A stretch of 64,000 nucleotides of DNA, from the NCBI GenBank assembly GCA_002364215.1, contig DEXQ01000007.1:263260-327259 (forward strand), given 5' to 3'. Below are positions 5,817-14,694 of the stretch, in pieces. Both the position numbers and the translations under genes were made by a program. The stretch comes from Aequorivita sp. UBA3180 (GTDB lineage Bacteria; Bacteroidota; Bacteroidia; Flavobacteriales; Flavobacteriaceae). The notes beneath the pieces were generated by a model. The model was given only the letters and a program-made list of their open reading frames with translations, did not search any database and was not told where the DNA came from. How positions within the stretch are numbered: the stretch's first letter is position 1; each line of letters begins with the position of its first letter.

Positions 5817-7052
5817 TCAATCTGCCTTAAGGTAATCAATTATTTTTTTGGTTGCGCCTGTGTTTTTATTGACAAAATGCCCAGCAATCATCCCTGTTTT
5901 ATTTCGAAGCGAATCATTTAGAATTAATGTGTTAAGAATTTCGGTACATTCCGCAGCGTTTGAAATTGAAAACAAACCTGCTAAATCCCGAAGTCTTTTC
6001 GCCTCTGGGAATTCATTAAAATTCTTTCCTATAACTATGGGCACCCCAAAAGTGGCAGGTTCCAAAATATTATGAAGCCCCGTTTTGCCCATCGCCCCGC
6101 CTACATACGCTATGTCTGCATAGCTGTATAATTTGCTCAACAAGCCGATACAGTCAATTATCAAAACAGAATAATCTGATATGTTCACTTCGTCTATACT
6201 GGAATGAAGCACCGTTTTTTTGACAATCTTTTTTGTGAAATCCTCGATTTTATCTGCTTCTATTTTATGGGGAGCAATGATGAATTTTACGTTTTCGGGA
6301 GCGGAATTTATATAATCCAGAAGTACGGCTTCATCTTCGAACCAGGTGCTTCCGCAAACCACACAGAGCGAATTTCCTTTGAAATCCTCTGCAAATTTTA
6401 GGGTGTTGTCCATTTCAATTTGGTGCGAAACCCTGTCAAAACGTGTGTCGCCACTTACGGTGGTATTGCTAAAACCAATACTTTTTAATAGCATTTCAGA
6501 ATTCTTATCCTGTAAAAAGAAATGATCAAAACTAGCTAATGCCCTTCGCATAAAGCCTCCGTAAGGTTTAAAAAAGATTTGGCTTTCCCTGAAAACACCC
6601 GACACTAATAGGGTGGGAATGTTCTTCTTCTGAAGTTCAAAAAGATAATTGGGCCAAAATTCATATTTCACAAAAAGTGCAAGCGAAGGGTGAACTGCCG
6701 TAACAAACTTTTTTGCGTTTGTGGTTGTGTCCATCGGTAAATAGACTACCGCACCAGCCAAAGGTGTGTTTTTCTTTACTTCATAGCCTGAAGGCGAAAA
6801 AAAACTGACAACTATTTTGTGGTCGGGTTTTAGTTTTTTTATTTCCTCCATAATTGGAACGCCTTGCTCAAATTCACCCAGCGAGGCGCAGTGAAACCAT
6901 ATGGTTTTATCGGTACTGGAGATTTTTTGATGAAGTGTTTTAAAAACGTTCTTTCTGCCATTTACAAAAAGTTTCATTTTATTGCTGAAAAGCGCCATAA
7001 TCTTCAAAAGAAAGGAGACAAAGAGAATCAGTAAATTGTAGATGGTGTGCAT
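5817..7052 (-). CDS. waaA: 3-deoxy-D-manno-octulosonic acid (Kdo) transferase
   Basis: 411 residues from the ATG at 7052 (an earlier TTG at 7070 is less likely). WaaA adds Kdo from CMP-Kdo to lipid IVA at the inner membrane during lipid A-core synthesis. An N-terminal membrane anchor (MHTIYNLLILFVSFLLKIMALF) precedes a GT-B fold: IWFHCASLGEFEQ, the Kdo-transferase segment VKYEFWPNYL, LVSGVFRESQ, and the nucleotide-binding half with YVGGAMGKTGLHNILEPA. Length is normal. It is divergent from the DegT gene. A minus-strand -7 match (TATTTTTG, 7066-7059) ends 6 bases before the ATG. Confidence 0.93.
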   Translation of the reverse strand: MHTIYNLLILFVSFLLKIMALFSNKMKLFVNGRKNVFKTLHQKISSTDKTIWFHCASLGEFEQGVPIMEEIKKLKPDHKIVVSFFSPSGYEVKKNTPLAGAVVYLPMDTTTNAKKFVTAVHPSLALFVKYEFWPNYLFELQKKNIPTLLVSGVFRESQIFFKPYGGFMRRALASFDHFFLQDKNSEMLLKSIGFSNTTVSGDTRFDRVSHQIEMDNTLKFAEDFKGNSLCVVCGSTWFEDEAVLLDYINSAPENVKFIIAPHKIEADKIEDFTKKIVKKTVLHSSIDEVNISDYSVLIIDCIGLLSKLYSYADIAYVGGAMGKTGLHNILEPATFGVPIVIGKNFNEFPEAKRLRDLAGLFSISNAAECTEILNTLILNDSLRNKTGMIAGHFVNKNTGATKKIIDYLKAD

Positions 7053-7166
7053 ACCGAACAAAAATACCAAATTTCAAGTACCAAATACCAAAACCTAATC
7101 TTATAACTTAACCCTTAACAAATATCATTTTTGTAATTTTACCGAATTCAATATTATTTCAGCAGC

Positions 7167-8324
7167 ATGAAGAAAATACAAATGGTTGACCTAAAAGGTC
7201 AATATGAAAATATAAAGGAACGCGTGGATAGTTCCATAATGAATGTGATTGAAACTACCGCTTTTGTAAACGGTCCCGAAGTTCACGAATTTCAAAAGGA
7301 GCTTGAGGAATATTTAGGTGTAAAGCACGTAATTCCCTGTGCCAACGGTACCGATGCTCTGCAAATTGCAATGATGGGGCTTGGACTAAAGCCCGGTGAT
7401 GAGGTGATTACGGCCGATTTTACATTTGCAGCAACCGTTGAGGTTATTGCGCTTTTGCAGTTAACGCCTGTGTTGGTAGATGTGGATCCCATAAATTTCA
7501 ATATAGATATTGAAGCGATTAAGAAAGCAATTACGCCAAAAACCAAGGCAATTGTTCCCGTGCATCTTTTCGGCCTTACGGCAAATATGGATGAAATTAT
7601 GGCTATTGCCAAAGAGCACGACCTGTATGTAATTGAGGACAACGCACAAGGTATTGGCGCCGATTACACTTCAAAAGATGGTACTAAACAAAAAACCGGA
7701 ACCATTGGGCACGTGGCTTCCACTTCTTTTTTTCCATCAAAAAATTTGGGATGCTATGGTGATGGAGGAGCAATATTCACTAACGATGATGATTTAGCCC
7801 ACATAATTCGCGGTATTGTAAACCATGGTATGTATGTGCGCTACCATCACGATGTGGTGGGTGTGAATAGCAGGTTGGATTCCATCCAGGCGGCAGTGCT
7901 TCGAGCAAAATTGCCACATTTGGATGAATACAATGCTGCGCGTAGAAATGCGGCTAGAAAATATAGTGAAGCTTTCGTCGGAATAGAAAATATAATTACA
8001 CCAACCGGTTTTTGCGATAACACTCAAACCATATGCGATGTTTGTGACTGTCACGTTTTTCATCAATACACTTTAAAAATTTTAAAAGCAGACCGAGACG
8101 CGCTGGTAAATCATTTAAATGAAAAAGGAATTCCGTGCGGGGTGTATTACCCCATACCATTGCACCTTCAAAAAGCTTACAGAGATGAACGCTACAAAGA
8201 GGAAGATTTTGCGGTTACAAACCAATTGGTGAAAGAAGTGATTTCGCTGCCAATGCACACCGAGCTTGATGATGAGCAAATTGATTATATTACAGAAACT
8301 GTTATAAATTTCGTTACCAAATAA
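7167..8324 (+). CDS. DegT/DnrJ/EryC1/StrS family sugar-nucleotide aminotransferase
   Basis: 385 residues. A PLP enzyme of fold type I that usually transaminates a keto-sugar nucleotide for polysaccharide or glycan synthesis. The PLP lysine is K192 (SFFPSKNLGCYGDGGA) and D158 in the EDNAQ motif contacts the ring; GTDAL near residue 61-65 and the C-terminal GVYYPIPLHLQ are typical. An insertion rich in Cys (TQTICDVCDCHVF, about residues 290-302) is unusual and could bind metal or form a disulfide. The stop and the galE start share one base (TAATG), so the two are coupled. The exact sugar substrate cannot be told. Confidence 0.9.
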   Translation: MKKIQMVDLKGQYENIKERVDSSIMNVIETTAFVNGPEVHEFQKELEEYLGVKHVIPCANGTDALQIAMMGLGLKPGDEVITADFTFAATVEVIALLQLTPVLVDVDPINFNIDIEAIKKAITPKTKAIVPVHLFGLTANMDEIMAIAKEHDLYVIEDNAQGIGADYTSKDGTKQKTGTIGHVASTSFFPSKNLGCYGDGGAIFTNDDDLAHIIRGIVNHGMYVRYHHDVVGVNSRLDSIQAAVLRAKLPHLDEYNAARRNAARKYSEAFVGIENIITPTGFCDNTQTICDVCDCHVFHQYTLKILKADRDALVNHLNEKGIPCGVYYPIPLHLQKAYRDERYKEEDFAVTNQLVKEVISLPMHTELDDEQIDYITETVINFVTK

Positions 8325-9343
8325 TGAAAAAAATACTCGTTACCGGCGGTTTGGGCTACATAGGCTCGCACACAGTTGTTGAACTTCAAAATTCTGGTTA
8401 TCAGGTTTTAATTATCGATAACCTATCCAATTCATCTTTGGATGTTTTGGAAGGAATTACAAACATTACTAAATCAGCCCCGACATTTGAACGGCTCGAT
8501 CTGCGCATTAAAGCCGATGTTTCTGATTTTTTTAAAAGAAATCAGGACATTGAAGGAATTATCCATTTTGCGGCAAGTAAGGCTGTGGGCGAAAGCGTTC
8601 AAAATCCATTGCTTTATTACGAAAACAATTTAAATACGCTTATTTATCTGCTTCAGGAATGCAATGCTTACGGAATTGAGAATTTTATTTTCAGTTCGTC
8701 CTGCACGGTTTATGGTGAACCGGATTCCCTTCCTATTACTGAAGATGCGCCAGTTAAGCCTGCTACTTCGCCTTACGGAAATACAAAGCAAATCAGTGAG
8801 GAAATATTAAAGGATACATGTTCTATTTCAGCTTTAAAATCGATTGCGTTACGGTACTTCAATCCCATTGGAGCACACAAAACGGCAGAAATTGGTGAGC
8901 TTCCGGCGGGAGTGCCGCAGAATTTAGTGCCGTTTATAACCCAAACGGCGGCTGGGGTACGGGAACAACTTTCTGTTTTTGGAGATGATTATCCTACAGA
9001 AGATGGCAGTTGTGTACGCGATTATATTCATGTTGTGGATTTGGCTAAAGCACACGTTATAGCGTTGCAACGATTGCTTTCTGCAAAAAATGCAACCCAG
9101 TTTGAGGTTTTTAATCTGGGAACAGGTAGAGGAAGTTCTGTTTTGGAAGTTGTGAATTCCTTCAAAAAAACAACTGGCGAAAAGCTGAATTATAAAATTG
9201 TGAATCGAAGACCGGGAGACGTTATAGCCGTTTATGCAGATACTCAAAAGGCAAATAAAGTATTGGGATGGAAAGCTGAAAAAACGATGGAAGACGCTCT
9301 TGAATCTGCGTGGAAGTGGGAAAGGAAAATCAGAAATATTTAA
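8324..9343 (+). CDS. galE: UDP-glucose 4-epimerase
   Basis: 339 residues of the extended SDR family. It interconverts UDP-glucose and UDP-galactose (or the N-acetyl forms). The NAD motif is GGLGYIGS (8-15); the catalytic set is S124-S126, Y151 and K155 (SPYGNTK); the start MKKILVTGG is canonical. The substrate region ALRYFNPIGAH and the C-terminal VNRRPGDV are conserved. Translationally coupled to the aminotransferase, which suggests supply of sugar nucleotides for surface polysaccharide. Confidence 0.95.
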   Translation: MKKILVTGGLGYIGSHTVVELQNSGYQVLIIDNLSNSSLDVLEGITNITKSAPTFERLDLRIKADVSDFFKRNQDIEGIIHFAASKAVGESVQNPLLYYENNLNTLIYLLQECNAYGIENFIFSSSCTVYGEPDSLPITEDAPVKPATSPYGNTKQISEEILKDTCSISALKSIALRYFNPIGAHKTAEIGELPAGVPQNLVPFITQTAAGVREQLSVFGDDYPTEDGSCVRDYIHVVDLAKAHVIALQRLLSAKNATQFEVFNLGTGRGSSVLEVVNSFKKTTGEKLNYKIVNRRPGDVIAVYADTQKANKVLGWKAEKTMEDALESAWKWERKIRNI

Positions 9344-9445
9344 TTATCAGTAAATTACAATAGTTTTTATAAAAGGTTTAACGCTAATAATTTGGAATTG
9401 GCCTTGAGCCTTTGTTTCTTTGCCCAAAACCGATAAACAAAAGTT

Positions 9446-9637
9446 ATGAAGTTAGTTTCAGTGAAACGACAAACAAAAACAGAAAAACGATTTACAGAAA
9501 AGATGGGAATGTTCACCACCAGTGTGATCTACATCAAAAAAACCTTTTTGAAAGTGCCATTTAAAACCCTTCACAAATACCGCGAAACCTATTATGGCGA
9601 GGTGAAAGATTGCTCAGATTGTAGGATAAGCGCTTAA
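9446..9637 (+). CDS. Small basic conserved-type hypothetical protein
   Basis: 63 residues, strongly basic in the first half (MKLVSVKRQTKTEKRF), with KTLHKYRETYYGEVKDCSDC at the end. The paired Cys (C-x2-C) near the C-terminus could bind metal. I recall similar short proteins in Flavobacteriaceae but cannot name a family. It stands alone between galE and fabD, followed by a strong bidirectional terminator, which supports its being a real transcription unit. Confidence 0.6.
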   Translation: MKLVSVKRQTKTEKRFTEKMGMFTTSVIYIKKTFLKVPFKTLHKYRETYYGEVKDCSDCRISA

Positions 9638-9670
9638 ATGATTATTGAGTTCGGAATTACGAATTTAGAA

Positions 9671-9706
9671 AAAAACGCCGAAGAAAATTTTGTCTTCGGC
9701 GTTTTT
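9671..9706. terminator. Strong bidirectional terminator between the small basic protein and fabD
   Basis: The 14-bp stem AAAAACGCCGAAGA (9671-9684) / TCTTCGGCGTTTTT (9693-9706) has an 8-nt loop with A and T runs on both sides, serving the convergent genes at 9446 and 9726. Confidence 0.9.
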
Positions 9707-9725
9707 TTATTTCCAAAATATCAAA

Positions 9726-10607
9726 TTACATTTCCGCTTTTTCTGTTTCTGCAGATGCATCAATTTTCTTCACAAGCCCCTGTAAAACATTGCCAGGCCC
9801 AACTTCAATAAATTTTGTTGCCCCATCTTTTATCATATTTTGTACACTATGTGTCCATTTAACGGGAGCGGTAAGTTGGAAGATGAGGTTTTCCTTTATT
9901 TTTGAAGGATCAGTAACCGCAAAGGTGGAAACGTTTTGATAGATTGGGCAGGCAGGTTCGGTAAAAGTTGTTGCCTCAATGGCCGCCGCCAGCTCTTCCC
10001 GCGCAGGTTCCATCAACGGGCTGTGGAAAGCACCGCCAACGGGCAGTATCAAAGCTCTGCGTGCGCCAGCTTCCTTTAAACTTTCGCAAGCTTTTCCCAC
10101 GGCATCCACATCTCCTGAAATTACCAATTGTCCGGGGCAGTTATAATTTGCGGCAACAACAATTCCGGGTGTGTTTGCGCAGATTTCTTCAACCAAATGA
10201 TCGTCCAATCCCAAAACAGCCGCCATTGTTGAAGGCGTTTGTTCACAGGCTTTCTGCATTGCCAAGGCACGTTTGTAAACTAATTGCAATCCATCGCTGA
10301 AAGCAAGAGTTTTGTTAGCCACCAATGCTGAAATTTCTCCCAGGGAATGTCCCGCAACCATATCTGGCTGGAATTTATTTCCCATCACTTCTGCCAAAAT
10401 GGTGGAGTGAAGGAAAATAGCGGGTTGGGTAACCTTGGTTTCTTTCAGTTCGTCGGCTGTACCTTCAAACATTATTTTAGTAATGTCGAAACCCAAAATA
10501 TCATTGGCTTGTTGGAAAAGTTCTTTCGCTTTCGTGGAATTATCATAAAGATCCTTGCCCATTCCGGTAAATTGGGCACCTTGTCCGGGAAATATATATG
10601 CTTTCAT
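9726..10607 (-). CDS. fabD: Malonyl-CoA:ACP transacylase
   Basis: 293 residues. FabD moves malonyl groups from CoA to acyl carrier protein at the start of fatty-acid elongation. The nucleophile is S88 in GHSLGE, R113 (YKRALAMQ) positions the substrate carboxylate and H195 (GGAFHSPLM) is the catalytic histidine; the N-terminal FPGQGAQ is canonical. The last residues (SAETEKAEM) are a short charged tail. A minus-strand -7 box (TATTTTTG, 10635-10628) lies 20 bases before the ATG, so it has its own promoter downstream of the kinase-like gene. Confidence 0.96.
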   Translation of the reverse strand: MKAYIFPGQGAQFTGMGKDLYDNSTKAKELFQQANDILGFDITKIMFEGTADELKETKVTQPAIFLHSTILAEVMGNKFQPDMVAGHSLGEISALVANKTLAFSDGLQLVYKRALAMQKACEQTPSTMAAVLGLDDHLVEEICANTPGIVVAANYNCPGQLVISGDVDAVGKACESLKEAGARRALILPVGGAFHSPLMEPAREELAAAIEATTFTEPACPIYQNVSTFAVTDPSKIKENLIFQLTAPVKWTHSVQNMIKDGATKFIEVGPGNVLQGLVKKIDASAETEKAEM

Positions 10608-10627
10608 TTTCGATTGGTTTAGAAATA

Positions 10628-10635
10628 CAAAAATA
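10628..10635 (-). promoter_or_regulatory. -7 element of fabD
   Basis: CAAAAATA on the plus strand is TATTTTTG on the minus strand, fitting TAnnTTTG, with transcription starting near 10622. The -33 box is not evident. Confidence 0.4.
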
Positions 10636-10644
10636 GGATTAATT

Positions 10645-11490
10645 CTATGAATATTTTTTTATTGCTGAATTGACCTGCGATAAATAACCACTTCCGAAAA
10701 GGTTGAGGTGTACCAGCAAATAGTATAATTGCCAAAGGGGAAGCCTTTCTTTCCAGCCTTCGCCTAAAGGAAAAGCAGCATTGTAATTGGAGAAAATTTC
10801 TTCTGAAAACCCACCGAACAATTTCATCATTGCAATATCCATTTCGCGCGGTGCAAAGGCTACGGTTGGATCTATCAAAACCGGCTTGCCAGTTTCGGAA
10901 ACCATATAGTTGCCATACCAAAGATCGCCGTGGACTAAAGCTGGAGCCTCGTTTGAGATTTCTTCCGAAATATTCTTAAAAAATTTCTCTAAGTTTTTAA
11001 AATTAAAACCGTTGTCTGCAGCCATTTTGAACTGTGGCTCCAAACGTTGCGTGATATAAAATTCTGAAGCCGAACTGCAAAAGTTGTTTTGCTGCGGAAG
11101 ACTGCCAATGTAGTTGTCGTGGTCCAGTCCAAAATTTTTGGCAGTTGTTTTGTGCAGGCACGCAAGCGCCTCGGCAAATTTTTCCAAAAAGTTTTTTGAG
11201 GGATTTCCAGGGAAAATGTATTCCAATATCAAATAGGCCGTGTTTTGATATATTCCTTTGGCAATCACCGCTGGAATCTTAAAACCACTGTTTTGTTTCA
11301 GCAATCGCAATCCGCTTGCTTCCGCTTCAAACATTGCTGGGAATTTTGAGGCACTGTTAATCTTGACGACAAAATTTTCTTCGCTACAATTTAAAAGAAA
11401 AACCTCGTTGATATCGCCACCCGAAAGGGGTTTGCTATCGAGACAGTTGAAGTTGTTTTGGGAAGCAATATGTTTTAAGATGGTTTTCAA
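10645..11490 (-). CDS. Fructosamine kinase / ketosamine-3-kinase family protein
   Basis: 281 residues. The family phosphorylates ketoamines on glycated proteins so that they fall off, a protein-repair activity in the cytoplasm. The protein-kinase-like fold shows the catalytic loop HGDLWYGN (D189, N194) and the metal-binding LIDPTVAFAPREMD (D207), plus the N-terminal GGDINEVF. No ATG exists before residue 53, and the N-terminal lobe would be lost there; the start is therefore TTG at 11490. It is 37 bases upstream of fabD on the same strand. The substrate is not proven; bacterial homologues are widely conserved. Confidence 0.85.
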   Translation of the reverse strand: MKTILKHIASQNNFNCLDSKPLSGGDINEVFLLNCSEENFVVKINSASKFPAMFEAEASGLRLLKQNSGFKIPAVIAKGIYQNTAYLILEYIFPGNPSKNFLEKFAEALACLHKTTAKNFGLDHDNYIGSLPQQNNFCSSASEFYITQRLEPQFKMAADNGFNFKNLEKFFKNISEEISNEAPALVHGDLWYGNYMVSETGKPVLIDPTVAFAPREMDIAMMKLFGGFSEEIFSNYNAAFPLGEGWKERLPLWQLYYLLVHLNLFGSGYLSQVNSAIKKYS

Positions 11491-11509
11491 AAGAGTTTTT
11501 TTGGAAGCA

Positions 11510-11542
11510 AAACCCCAAAGGTTTCAAAAACCTTTGGGGTTT
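11510..11542 (-). terminator. Long perfect hairpin between DHFR and the kinase-like gene
   Basis: A 15-bp perfect stem, AAACCCCAAAGGTTT at 11510-11524 and its complement at 11528-11542, with the 3-nt loop CAA. It follows the DHFR stop by 8 bases on the minus strand. The T run after it is short (4), so it may terminate weakly or be a dispersed intergenic palindrome used as a terminator. Confidence 0.65.
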
Positions 11543-11550
11543 GGAGTTCA

Positions 11551-12036
11551 TTATTTTCGCACCCAAGTTTCGTACGTAAAGGAATAGTTATGTCTCTCGT
11601 CCTTGGGATGTTCTTCTTTGGAAACAAGCTCCCACTTCTCCTCTGAAAACTCTGGAAAAAAAGTGTCGGCATCGGCAAACGTGCCATGTACGCGGGTAAG
11701 TTCAATTTTATCGGCAATGGGAAGTCCCAATTTATAAATTTCGCCGCCACCAATAATATAGGGCTGCGCATCTTCTTTTGAAATTTTCAACGCCTTTTCA
11801 ATATCGTGAACCACCACAGCTTCTTCTTTTCTGTAATCAGTGTTTCGGGTAATAACTATATGAGTTCTATTGGGAAGCGGTTTCGGGAACGACTCAAAAG
11901 TCTTTCGCCCCATAATGATGTAATGTCCGGTGGTGAGTTTTTTGAAGCGTTTAAAATCATCCGGCAAGTGCCAAAGCAGGTCGTTATCCTTTCCCAGTTC
12001 GTTATTCTCGCCAGCGGCGGCAATCATGGTTATCAT
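11551..12036 (-). CDS. folA: Dihydrofolate reductase
   Basis: 161 residues from the ATG at 12036. This start overlaps the stop of the 2TM gene (ATGA, 12036-12033) and matches the family N-terminus MITMIAAAGENNELG; the longer frame to 12192 is not coding. DHFR reduces dihydrofolate to tetrahydrofolate with NADPH. DNDLLWHLPDDFKRFK carries the catalytic Asp; GHYIIMGRKTFESFP and IIGGGEIY bind NADPH. It replenishes the folate consumed by ThyA (16918-17742), encoded 5 kb away on the same strand. Confidence 0.95.
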   Translation of the reverse strand: MITMIAAAGENNELGKDNDLLWHLPDDFKRFKKLTTGHYIIMGRKTFESFPKPLPNRTHIVITRNTDYRKEEAVVVHDIEKALKISKEDAQPYIIGGGEIYKLGLPIADKIELTRVHGTFADADTFFPEFSEEKWELVSKEEHPKDERHNYSFTYETWVRK

Positions 12037-12470
12037 TGTACGTCTGGCGGTAACGGGTTGTTCAGCTCGTTTTTTTTTGAAGTGGCCGGTGGGTTTGTGG
12101 GCAGTTGCAGTTCGGCATCCACTTTTTTCTGAAGCTCGGCCATGCGTTCGGCTTGGCGGGCTTTCAGTTTTTCGAGTTGGCGGTCTTCCCATTCCTTGTC
12201 CATAAATTTATTCATCACAAAAACGTTGAAAAGATGTACGAGGAATATAAAAGTCCAAATTAAAATAGCCCAAATAAACCAATCCTTTATAAAGAAATTT
12301 TCGCCATAACCCAACACTGGGTTTATAATAATAAGTAGTACCGAGCCCACCAAAAACAATATAAAATGGCGCATCAGGTTTTTTTTCTGTTTTATGCGGC
12401 GACGGGCGTACTCGTACTGCTCGCGCTGTTCGGCATCAATTCTTTCGGTTTTTTTAGTTTTTGAAAACAT
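12033..12470 (-). CDS. 2TM domain protein
   Basis: 145 residues. A basic N-terminus (QYEYARRRIKQKKNLMRHF) is followed by two transmembrane helices (about 34-53 and 65-86) and a charged, probably helical C-terminal region ending in a Pro-rich tail. The pattern RRxxxKxxFxxHxxxY-like entry followed by two helices is typical of the 2TM domain found in Bacteroidetes membrane proteins and histidine kinases. Function unknown. It overlaps DHFR by 4 bases, so the two are co-translated, and is divergent from the class V aminotransferase-like gene. Confidence 0.75.
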   Translation of the reverse strand: MFSKTKKTERIDAEQREQYEYARRRIKQKKNLMRHFILFLVGSVLLIIINPVLGYGENFFIKDWFIWAILIWTFIFLVHLFNVFVMNKFMDKEWEDRQLEKLKARQAERMAELQKKVDAELQLPTNPPATSKKNELNNPLPPDVQ

Positions 12471-12556
12471 AGTTGGTTACTTTCGTTGAAGTTCAAAATC
12501 ACTGAAAATTCCAGTATTGTAAAAATACCTAAAATTCGCCATTTTGGCCATTACTT

Positions 12557-13636
12557 ATGGAAGAATTAAGAAAACACTTTCCGGCTTTGGAATCTTGTAC
12601 ATACCTAAATACCGCGTCAAATGGGGTAATTCCCAAACCTGTTATTGAATGGCGCAGACAGCACGATATGGATTTAATGAACCATGCGAGCGTATTTCGA
12701 GATAAACACAAAATTCATATTGAACAAATCAGAAAGACTGTTGCCGAGTTTTTTAATGCTGCTATAGCTGAAACTGCCTTGGTTCCAAATATATCCTTTG
12801 GAATAAATACCGTATTGGAAGGATTGCCAAAAGGTCAAAAAATACTTCTACTAAAAAACGATTATCCATCTATCAATTGGCCGGTGGAGATCCGCGATTT
12901 TGATGTTTGCTATGCCGAAATTGATGAGAATTTGGAACAGAATATAGAAGAAGCCGTGGCAAAGCACAGGCCGGATATTTTTATGTTCAGCATCGTTCAG
13001 TGGCTCAACGGCATAAAAATAGATTTTGAATTTTTGAAACAACTAAAAAGCTATCACCCCAACCTACTTTTAATTGCTGATGGCACCCAATATTTGGGAA
13101 CTGAAAATTTCAGTTTTACCGAAAACGCGATTGATGTTGTGGGAGCAAGTGCCTATAAGTGGCTAACGGCGGGCTATGGCAATGGATTTATAATGGTGAA
13201 GGAAGCTGCGCGTGAAAGGATTTTTCCAAAGACCATCGGGTTCAATTCTGCCGAACGTTTTGAAAGTTTGGCAACGGAAACTGCTTTTATGAAGCATTTT
13301 GAACCGGGCCATCAAGACACCTTGAATTATGGCAGTTTGGAGCAGGCTATGTTGTTTCAGGAAAAGTTGGGAAGGGAAGATTTATACCAAAAAATCGCTT
13401 CCCTTTCAGCAAAGGCGAAGGAACGTTTTGCAGAAATGAATTTATTGCGAAATGATACGTTGCTTCGTGAAATGCATGCTTCCATTTATAATTTGAAAGG
13501 CGACAAAGCCCTATTTCAGAAATTGCAGGAAAATAATATAATTTGTTCACCCCGTGGCGGTGGAATTCGTGTAAGTTTTCACTATTACAATACCGAGGAG
13601 GAATTGGAAAAACTTGTTGAAATTTTAAGTCGATGA
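12557..13636 (+). CDS. Class V aminotransferase-fold PLP enzyme (cysteine desulfurase / lyase-like)
   Basis: 359 residues. Fold type I PLP enzyme: K201 (GASAYKWLTAGYGNGF) is the Schiff-base lysine and D175 (LLIADGTQYLG) the ring-N partner. The N-terminal YLNTASNGVIPKPV and C-terminal RGGGIRVSFHYYNTEEEL are as in the SufS/NifS/kynureninase branch. No conserved active-site Cys loop is evident, so desulfurase activity is doubtful. It converges on egtD-egtB; in mycobacteria the PLP enzyme EgtE cleaves the sulfoxide intermediate of ergothioneine, so an EgtE-like job is an attractive but unproved guess. Confidence 0.85.
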   Translation: MEELRKHFPALESCTYLNTASNGVIPKPVIEWRRQHDMDLMNHASVFRDKHKIHIEQIRKTVAEFFNAAIAETALVPNISFGINTVLEGLPKGQKILLLKNDYPSINWPVEIRDFDVCYAEIDENLEQNIEEAVAKHRPDIFMFSIVQWLNGIKIDFEFLKQLKSYHPNLLLIADGTQYLGTENFSFTENAIDVVGASAYKWLTAGYGNGFIMVKEAARERIFPKTIGFNSAERFESLATETAFMKHFEPGHQDTLNYGSLEQAMLFQEKLGREDLYQKIASLSAKAKERFAEMNLLRNDTLLREMHASIYNLKGDKALFQKLQENNIICSPRGGGIRVSFHYYNTEEELEKLVEILSR

Positions 13637-13666
13637 ATTGAAAAATGTAGAGAAGAAAATTTCCGT

Positions 13667-13706
13667 CATACCGCATCCCGCATCCCGCACCCATCACCCA
13701 GCACCC
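13667..13706. repeat. Short degenerate C-rich tandem repeat
   Basis: Between the convergent PLP and egtD genes lie runs of GCATCCC, GCACCCATCA and CCCA units of 7-10 bp. No coding potential. It looks like the low-complexity intergenic repeats often seen in flavobacteria. Confidence 0.5.
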
Positions 13707-13707
13707 A

Positions 13708-14679
13708 TCAAACCTTTCGAAAGGCATAATTTTTATAATAATCCATTTCGTCCGTAAAAGAAGTTTCGATTTCAAGCCCCGATTGTTCCGCGAGCCAATG
13801 CACTATCTTATCGTCGTATTTTTGTGAAATTTCGGTGTGGATGGTTTCCCATTGCTCAAAATTTACCGTTAACCCCAACTTTTCGATAGTTACCTGCATC
13901 GCTTCGGTTGCTACCAAAAAACTTTTGGCCGTGCCTGTCTCGGGATTGTACATTTCCCAATGTTTGAATTTTTCAACTTCAAAATTTCCGTCGAGTTCAC
14001 GGTTTATTCGGGTTAAAACATTTTTGTTGAAAGCAGCTGTAATTCCCGCTTCATCGTTATAGGCATCGAGGATGGTCTGCGGATTTTTCTTTTGGTCGAA
14101 ACCCATAAAAAGCAAGTCATCGGGCAACATGGCGTCTTTCAATTTTGTGAGAAATTCGATTGCCTTTGGGTGTTTTAAATTGCCGATATTACTTCCCAAA
14201 ACCATAATTACCTTTTTGCGTTTGTTGAAACCTTTCAGTCTTTCGAGGACTTCAAAATATTCGCCCACCTCAGCATCCACAGTTAAAGCGGGCATTTCGT
14301 TCGCGAGATTTTCCGAAAGCATTTCCACTGCATTTTCACTGATATCGATGGGTTTGTAGACAAAATTGAAATTATTTTCAGCCATATATTTCAATAGCAC
14401 CTTCGTTTTTTTGCCGTCGCCGGCACCAAGTTCAATTAAATCCAAGCCATTTTCGCGATCGCGAAAGAGCTCTCCGATGGTCCCCGTATGAGAGGAAAGT
14501 ATCTGAAATTCACAGCCTGTGAGGTAATATTCGGGCATGGCCATGATATCCTGAAAAAGCCTGTCGCCTTTTTTATCATAAAAATATTTGGACGATAAAT
14601 ATTTGGGGTAAGCACTCAGTCCATCAAAAACTTCTTTTCTGAAGGGAGTGTCCAATAGTTTAGCGGTAGTTGTTGCCAT
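13708..14679 (-). CDS. egtD: L-histidine N-alpha-methyltransferase
   Basis: 323 residues. EgtD trimethylates histidine to hercynine with SAM. The SAM site is LIELGAGDGKKT (about 80-91); the family block YFYDKKGDRLFQDIMAMPEYY, the GSNIGN motif and the histidine-binding HTEISQKYD with Glu and Ser are all present, along with AYNDEAG. Length is normal. Lies 15 bases downstream of egtB on the same strand, so the two form an operon. Convergent with the class V PLP gene; the 70 bases between hold only degenerate CCCATCAC/GCATCCC repeats. Confidence 0.95.
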   Translation of the reverse strand: MATTTAKLLDTPFRKEVFDGLSAYPKYLSSKYFYDKKGDRLFQDIMAMPEYYLTGCEFQILSSHTGTIGELFRDRENGLDLIELGAGDGKKTKVLLKYMAENNFNFVYKPIDISENAVEMLSENLANEMPALTVDAEVGEYFEVLERLKGFNKRKKVIMVLGSNIGNLKHPKAIEFLTKLKDAMLPDDLLFMGFDQKKNPQTILDAYNDEAGITAAFNKNVLTRINRELDGNFEVEKFKHWEMYNPETGTAKSFLVATEAMQVTIEKLGLTVNFEQWETIHTEISQKYDDKIVHWLAEQSGLEIETSFTDEMDYYKNYAFRKV

Positions 14680-14694
14680 AGGGGGTAGTTGTTA

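Noticed and set aside
13667..13706. C-rich direct repeats after egtD as an attachment site
   Set aside because: There is no integrase, the units are degenerate and neighbours are core genes; low-complexity repeat is the simpler view.
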